DNA of 64,000 bases from Amoebophrya sp. AT5.2 (taxonomy: Eukaryota; Sar; Dinophyceae; Syndiniales; Amoebophryaceae), in the NCBI GenBank assembly GCA_005223375.1, contig RXOD01003801.1:1-64000 (forward strand). The letters are read 5' to 3'. Below the pieces are notes generated by a model that saw nothing but the letters and a program-made list of their open reading frames with translations, did no database searches and was not told where the DNA came from. This document shows, piece by piece, positions 58,494 through 64,000 of the stretch. Numbering within the stretch: the stretch's first letter is position 1; each line of letters opens with the position of its first letter. The position numbers and the translations under genes are program-made.

Positions 58494-59063
58494 GTCAATG
58501 TCTGGTTCTCGATAGTGAAAATGTTGAAAAAGTACAATTTAAGATTAAGTGGAAACACACACACATAGAAGGAAACTTAGATGTAGGAGCTGATGTGGCC
58601 CTCGGGCAGTTGTATTTCTTTGTACTACATGTACATGCCTTTGCCTGTTGTTTTCCCAATGAGCGCAGGGCTGGTTTTGTCGCTATGGGTTATGTCGTGG
58701 CATCGAGCACCAGACAAAACCGGTGCTGGATTGGTGTCTGCGCCACCACGGCTCTTCTTATCAATTTGAAGCGATATAGACGCGCACACGTGGGCGGTAC
58801 CACTCCGTCGCGAGAAAACGCATCAGCGCGCAAGCCCGAGCGAGTCCAGCATGAGAGTGGAGTGGGCTCAGACCTGACTGAACAAGTGAATTTGAGGAGG
58901 ACGAAGCAGATGCTGCGCCGCCTGTGGATGGGTCGTGGGATATTTATTGAGAAAAAATATCACTAAAGATAAATTAATAACATACCGGACCACGAGTGCT
59001 GACAGTCTCGCCGATCGCCATCGCCATCCATAAATCAATGACAGCTTTAGAGATCATGACGCT
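58494..59063. other. Gene-free stretch
   Basis: No supported gene; a 123-codon unrecognised open frame at 58595-58966 starts without an ATG. Confidence 0.5.
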
Positions 59064-59462
59064 ATGTTAAGCAGAGCGCAAAGCTACGAATTTAATGGTG
59101 TCGACGAGGATGTGGATCTGAACAAACTTCGAGAGCAAAACCAAAAGAAAAAAGAGTCCGAAGCTGCGGCGCAGGAAGGCGCCCCCGCACTTCCAGACGA
59201 CGACTCGACTGATGAAAATGAGAACTACAAGGGACCCGTAGGCTGCGGGCTTTGTCTTTGCCCCCTCTTCTGCACTTGGTATTTCTGCAAGGGGTGTTGG
59301 ACCAGTCTGCTGGAAGGAGTGCGGTTCAGAAACTCGTCCGATATTTACGTGGACGCTTCCAAAGAACTACAACGCGGCAACGTCGTAGGCGCGGCACAGC
59401 CACGACAAAAGAAAGCTGGCGTAGGAGCGCCCGACGGGAGTCCGCGAATCGTTGTCGGCTGA
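59064..59462 (+). CDS. Small protein with a central cysteine cluster
   Basis: ATG at 59064, TGA at 59460-59462, 132 residues, no intron. The N-terminal half is charged and acidic (LREQNQKKKESEAA, then DDDSTDENEN). The middle is GCGLCLCPLFCTWYFCKGCW (residues 55-74), a hydrophobic stretch with six cysteines. The tail is polar. Such Cys/aromatic clusters are typical of multiply palmitoylated, membrane-attached proteins; a metal site is the alternative. The family is not recognised. Confidence 0.65.
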   Translation: MLSRAQSYEFNGVDEDVDLNKLREQNQKKKESEAAAQEGAPALPDDDSTDENENYKGPVGCGLCLCPLFCTWYFCKGCWTSLLEGVRFRNSSDIYVDASKELQRGNVVGAAQPRQKKAGVGAPDGSPRIVVG

Positions 59463-59650
59463 GCGGTTACCGGCGAGGGACAGAAGTGATACATGATGCG
59501 CAGCGTCACGTAAAGGCTACGAGTATAGGTAGTCCCCAGCTTCTTGACGTCGAGGAGACGTCCACTTCTACATCGCCGCGCGCAGTCCGCACTTGCAACA
59601 TCCAACCACTTGACAACTGCGTCTGGTAACAGCCGAAGAATAAAAAAATC

Positions 59651-61600
59651 ATGACGGCCTCTTCTTGTGCCAGCAAGGGCTGCTGCGCCTCTGTGCCGGA
59701 GGCCGCCATCGCTCCCGCCAGTAAGGAGGAGAAGCGCGCCCAGTTTTCGTCCGCCCTCCCGACCACCAGCAACTTTTTTCGAGAATCGCAGCAAGAGCAC
59801 ATCACCCCCCTTTGGTGCTGTAAGGTGCTCTACTTCCTGCAGCTCGGCTGCGCCGCCTCGCTGGTGCGGTTTTTGGTGGTGCTGTACACGGATCTTGGCA
59901 TCGCGCCGACCTACATCGGCTACCTCATGTGCCTGGACCCGCTCATGTGCTTCATCGGGCAGATTTTCTGGGCGTACATCTGCGACGCGACGCGGGTGCA
60001 CAAGATCGTGCTGTCCGTCTCCTCGGCGCTGTCCGTGGTGTTCTATATCGGACTGAACCTGTACCAGGAGGAACTAGGGCCGGTGTTCTTGTTCGTCGGT
60101 TTAGCGGCATTCTGCAGGGCGGGGGCGCAGGGAATACAAGACTCACTCTGCCTACACGTGCTCAAGATGCACAAAGGTGGGTATTCTTTTTTTAGAATAG
60201 TGAGTTTATTTTAGGTTCGTTGGTTTTGCTTTTGCTTTTGTTGAGTTTTTCTGCAAGTTCAATCAATCTAAATCAATGTTGCGGAGAAGCCCCGCGTAAG
60301 ATGTTGTAAGTACTATTTCTTTGTAACAGACGGTGGAGATTCGTACGGCGGACAGCGGATGTGGGGCGCGCTGGGGTGGGGGTCGATGGCGTTTCTCACG
60401 GGGTTGATGGTGGACCGGTACGGCACAAACTACATGTTCGTGTCCTACTCCGTCGGGACGGCGATCTCGATCGCGCTGCTGCTCTTCTACTTTCCCGGAG
60501 CACCGAGCGACCTCCAGATGTCGCCATCACTCACGCCAGCCGAGGCCAGGAGAAAAAAACTGTTCCGGTATGTCATAATGATGTTGACATTTATTTTTAC
60601 ATCGCGAGCTCCACGCCAGCATCTCTGCTGGGACCACTGCGTTAGGAGAAGAGACGATGACCTCGCACCGCAAATCGATTTCATTAAGTATATAAAATTT
60701 TAACTATGCTTATCCTAATCCTCGACGTCAACCTCGGCCAGCAAGTGCCCCTTCAGACGCGATTTGGAGTACTGAGAAGTTTCCAAGCGGTTTCGGACAT
60801 CAGATTCCGCGCAGTGTGGTTTTTCCTGAACCTGATTGTGTACGGCTCCTGCATGGCGATGGTGGAGACTTTTCTCTTCGTGTACCTTGAGCGGGAATTT
60901 GTGCCTCCGGCGGACAAGACGCTTCTGGGGCTCTCGGTCGCAGTTATGTGCGTGTTCGAGCTGCCGGTGTTTTTCTACTTCGAGCGGGTGCTGGAGGTGC
61001 TCTCCGAGCGAACAGTACTGAACCTGTGCCACGTGGTGTTCGCGTTGCGCTGCCTGCTCTATGTGCTCCTACCGCGGGGAAACGTGTGGACGGTTCTGCT
61101 AGTGGAGCCGCTGCACGGAATCACGTTCGCAGCAATGTGGACGGCCAGCGTGCACTACGCACAAAATCACGCGCCGAGAGGTATCAATCTCAATGTACTT
61201 AGTCGTCCTGCACGGCATGAGAGAGCATGACCATATGCTGGTCCTCAGAAGTTTCTCTCGAGAAGTGTTGTGGTGTTTCTTTCGGGACGGAAAAAATAAA
61301 AAACATTCAGGTCTCGAGACCACCATGCAGGCGATTTGCAATGGGCTGTACCAACAGCTGGGGTTTTCCATTGGCTCTCTTCTTTGGGGGCAGGTGATCG
61401 ACATGTACGGGTTTGATGTCGCGTACTATACGGCTGGAGTAGTGATTTTGAGCTGGGGCACCATCTGGGCGCTTGGGTGGCGCATCCACGAGTCTTACAG
61501 CCTGCAGAATGTGTCCTTGCAGCGCAAACTGCTCGCGTCAGGAGGAACAACAGAAAGGCCGGGCGGTATCGTAAAGACCGCCGTAGCGGGACAGGTTTGA
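59651..61600 (+). CDS. MFS transporter, MFSD6-like
   Basis: ATG at 59651. Exons 59651-60176, 60330-60567, 60777-61180 and 61311-61600 give about 485 residues. Introns 1 and 3 are fixed by similarity. The second junction could also be 60571/60742 (498 residues). The protein has many hydrophobic helices and matches the MFS_1-like/MFSD6 family in three places. These are the first helices (WCCKVLYFLQLG, then GIAPTYIGYLMCLDPLMCFIGQIFWAYICDATR), the SYGGQRMWGALGWG motif, and the late APRGLETTMQAICNGLY motif followed by GSLLWGQVIDMYG. Family members are polytopic membrane proteins; the transported substrate is mostly unknown, so I assign none. The N-terminal 45 residues are Cys/Ala/Ser-rich and probably cytosolic. 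Confidence 0.88.
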
Positions 61601-62552
61601 GGGAAGGCGCATAAAAATTCAACACAAGAATTCTGAGCAGGGCGGCGGCCTATCCTTTGTCTCTGATGAATTACAGGGGCGTCTTCAGCGGATATTCCCG
61701 AGTAGCTCATACCAAGTTTCACAGGAAAATGTTGTGCTTCTTAAACGTAGTCTAGAAACTACCGAGCTGCAGACCAGGCCCGCACTCACTACCACAGTCG
61801 CTCTCGGATCGACGCCGGGGGATCTTACAAGTGGCGACCACTTTTTTAGATTTACCGGCGTGCGCCTGCTTGCCAGGTGGATCAATTCGAACATAGAGTT
61901 TTTGACGAAAAGACTTACAACGGTGCCGTCACTTTCACGGAAGGTGTATATTGCGCATCCGAGAATAGAAGCTTCCCATGCAAGAACGAAGACTTCGCCG
62001 GAAAAGAGGCATGGAAGGCAACGGACGTTGCATCCGAAAAAAAAAAAAATGGATGACGGACGACGCAGAAACAATCAGTGTGGCAGCGCAACTTGTTCGA
62101 GGTCACTTGAAAATCTGTGTTGTCGACTTCCGGCCTTTGCCTCGTGCATTCGATCAAACTTTGCTAAATTCGTGATCGTCGTGGTCGTGCTCCAAAGCAT
62201 GATTTTTTCGCTACCAGCACCTAAAAAAGTCCCAAAGTCTGTCTCTGTGCGTGTCGGTATATTTGTTCAGTGGTACAGGACAAGAACAACCAAGCACAGT
62301 ATTGATCATGCACGACAAGCGATCCTTCGTGATGTGAGATCGGGGAGATCCTAAATCGTGCGTTGTGTGCCAGGCCGGCGTGTAGTGCCGCGATCATGAC
62401 TAGTCGATCCTACCAAAAATACTCTACCCGCTACCAAGACCTACTTCACCAACCTCACAAGTTCGTGTTCATTCCACAACTCCACCAGGGAACCACGAGT
62501 TACGACCACGGACTCTTTCTAGGTGTAGACAGTCTAGGACTCCACCCACAAG
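61601..62552. other. Gene-free stretch
   Basis: A 206-codon frame (61734-62354) is open without an ATG start. It carries an A-run at about 62040 that encodes lysines, and I could not support it as a gene. The last 100 bases are likely the RPS15 5' leader. Confidence 0.45.
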
Positions 62553-63348
62553 ATGCAGGACGATTCCCATCTCACCGAGGCCCAGAAGAAGGCCAAGCGC
62601 TCCAAGAAGTTCCAGTACCGCGGCGTGGAACTGGAGAAGCTGTTGGACCTTTCCAACACTGAGCTCATGGAGCTCATGTGCGCCCGTCAGCGCCGAAAGT
62701 TCTCGCGCGGTACAACATTTTCTTCGGATATTTTTGTGCTTTTCATTTTTCGTCGAAATTCAGCAGTTAGCTCTAGCACACGAAATTCAACTTTTCTTGT
62801 AGATGACCACGCGCGGGTATAATTGTGCTTGGGAGCAGGCGAGGGCCACTTTTAGAATCCACATTCAGCTACTTCCGCTACCTAGAAAAATGACCGCCCG
62901 AATGAGAAGAGTAGCGTAGAAGTAGAGTACGAGTGAGTCTTGAAATTGACATTTAGCCGTAAACGCTCTACTTCAAATCATAACAGCGGATGCGGAGCCC
63001 AAATAAACTACCTCCAAATCGATCAAACTCACACGACTCGCCCCAAACGCAACACCAGGTATCTCCCGTGCCCCGACCACCCTGCTGAAGAAGCTGCGCA
63101 CTGCCAAGAAGGGCACTCCGTATGGTGAGAAGCCGCCGGCGGTGAAGACCCACCTCCGCAACATGGTGATCGTCCCTGAAATGATCGGGTCTGTCGTTGG
63201 CGTGTACAACGGAAAGCAGTTCATCAATGCCGAGGTGAAGGGCGAGATGGTAGGCACCTACCTCGCTGAGTACGCGATTACGTACAAGCCCATCCGTCAC
63301 GGAAAGCCGGGTATGGGCGGCGCTGCCTCCCGCTTCGTGCCGTTCTAA
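62553..63348 (+). CDS. RPS15: 40S ribosomal protein S15 (uS19)
   Basis: Exons 62553-62709 and 63059-63348 with a 349-nt GT-AG intron join into 148 residues (human 145). uS19 sits in the head of the small ribosomal subunit near the decoding site. Recognisable blocks are [31 protein letters not shown] at the end of exon 1, [32 protein letters not shown] (the uS19 core), YNGKQF, and the C-terminal [18 protein letters not shown] followed by RFVPF, close to the usual end of the family. The intron splits the Arg-Gly codon pair, giving RG-ISRAP. Confidence 0.96.
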
Positions 63349-64000
63349 GCACCACTGGCGATTTCCGATTCTGGTGCCGGTGGCAGGTGACGGCCGGTGT
63401 AGAGCGATGGCCATGATTCTTTCCTTCATCGAGAGAGTGCATTATTTCGGTGCATACATGTGAATCGATCTGCACCGCGGAGCTGAAGGAGCTAATCTTA
63501 GTGGACATCGGTCGGAGCTGTGAGCCTACACGTTAGAGAGTTCTTTGTGGTCGGAAACAAACCCCAGTACCAGCATGTGGTGCTGCGCGCGATGCCCCCC
63601 GCCTCGATAGGGGGGGACGCTTTTCTTGGAAGAAAGATGTGCGCGCTGTTCTCCATACATGAGCGTTCTCGTCCTTCTTCTAAATGTTTGTTCAAACCGA
63701 AACAGTAAACAAAGGATTTCCATTTCTGATTCGGAAATGCCTCGGTGCTCGTGCTGCATCAGAGGCACGACACGTAGTTGACGATTCTCGTTGAGGCGAA
63801 CCTGACAATCGGTACTTGGACTTGCCCTCCTCGCGTCCGTTTGAGACCACATCCTCATCGGTATGCGAACTGCATCCGAGAGCCTATTTGATTCTGTCGT
63901 TGTGCGATCTATCTTGTACTTTTTCTCAGCTTCGGCCTTTGATGCTCCTTCGGCTTCTGTTATGTGGCCCACCGGGCCTCCGGTGTTTTACCGCTACAAG
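63349..64000. other. Gene-free stretch to the window end
   Basis: No supported gene. The sequence probably holds the RPS15 3' UTR and intergenic DNA. Confidence 0.5.

Noticed and set aside
61734..62354. 206-codon open frame between the transporter and RPS15
   Set aside because: No ATG start, a lysine run from an A-homopolymer, and no recognisable family.
1..64000. tRNA, rRNA, spliced-leader RNA or CRISPR features
   Set aside because: Reading both strands by eye I found no B-box-like tRNA arm, no rRNA core, no leader sequence and no spaced direct-repeat array; a covariance-model search would be needed to be certain.

Overview
The window is nuclear DNA of a eukaryote. Conserved proteins (casein kinase 2 alpha, ubiquitin-activating enzyme E1, short-chain acyl-CoA dehydrogenase, ribosomal protein S15, an MFS transporter) are each broken by several spliceosomal introns of about 60-350 nt, and UAA, UAG and UGA all end conserved proteins, so the code is standard. 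Every gene I can support lies on the + strand, one after another over 64 kb. One-way gene arrays combined with GC-rich coding sequence, long low-complexity proteins and short GT-AG introns point to the dinoflagellate lineage. The compactness (about one gene per 3 kb) favours a small-genome relative such as the Syndiniales (Amoebophrya-like). This placement is inference; I saw no spliced-leader gene and no rRNA or tRNA.

Layout. 1-10.4 kb: four unrecognised proteins, the last two with coiled coils. 11.3-21.2 kb: a giant, mostly disordered protein of about 3,220 residues with an N-terminal signal-like segment, encoded by only two exons. 22.6-24.6 kb: a six-exon unknown protein. 25.2-31.6 kb: one gene that appears to be cut in two by a 2.3-kb element (27158-29468). 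32.5-37.5 kb: a single-exon 1,657-residue protein with a LicD/fukutin-type nucleotidyltransferase end. 39-50.6 kb: CK2 alpha, an unknown protein, the acyl-CoA dehydrogenase and a long E1 enzyme. 51.3-63.3 kb: a Cys-containing small protein, a secreted repeat protein with a broken frame, a 989-residue disordered protein, a Cys-cluster small protein, an MFSD6-like transporter and RPS15.

The most unusual object is the 27158-29468 element. It has 44/45-nt imperfect terminal inverted repeats, a 5-bp flanking direct repeat (CGAAG), ten copies of the 8-mer GAAATATG in either orientation, and a 75-nt near-perfect hairpin in its middle. Removing the element plus one CGAAG copy joins the two flanking reading frames exactly. 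It is therefore either a recent transposon insertion, whose left repeat supplies a stop codon and right repeat a start codon, or a giant introner-like element removed by splicing at non-GT-AG ends. The genes do not form a pathway: housekeeping genes are interspersed with lineage-specific ones, as expected where gene order follows transcription units rather than function.

Exon boundaries given here come from reading-frame phase and protein similarity recalled from known families. No transcript data were available.
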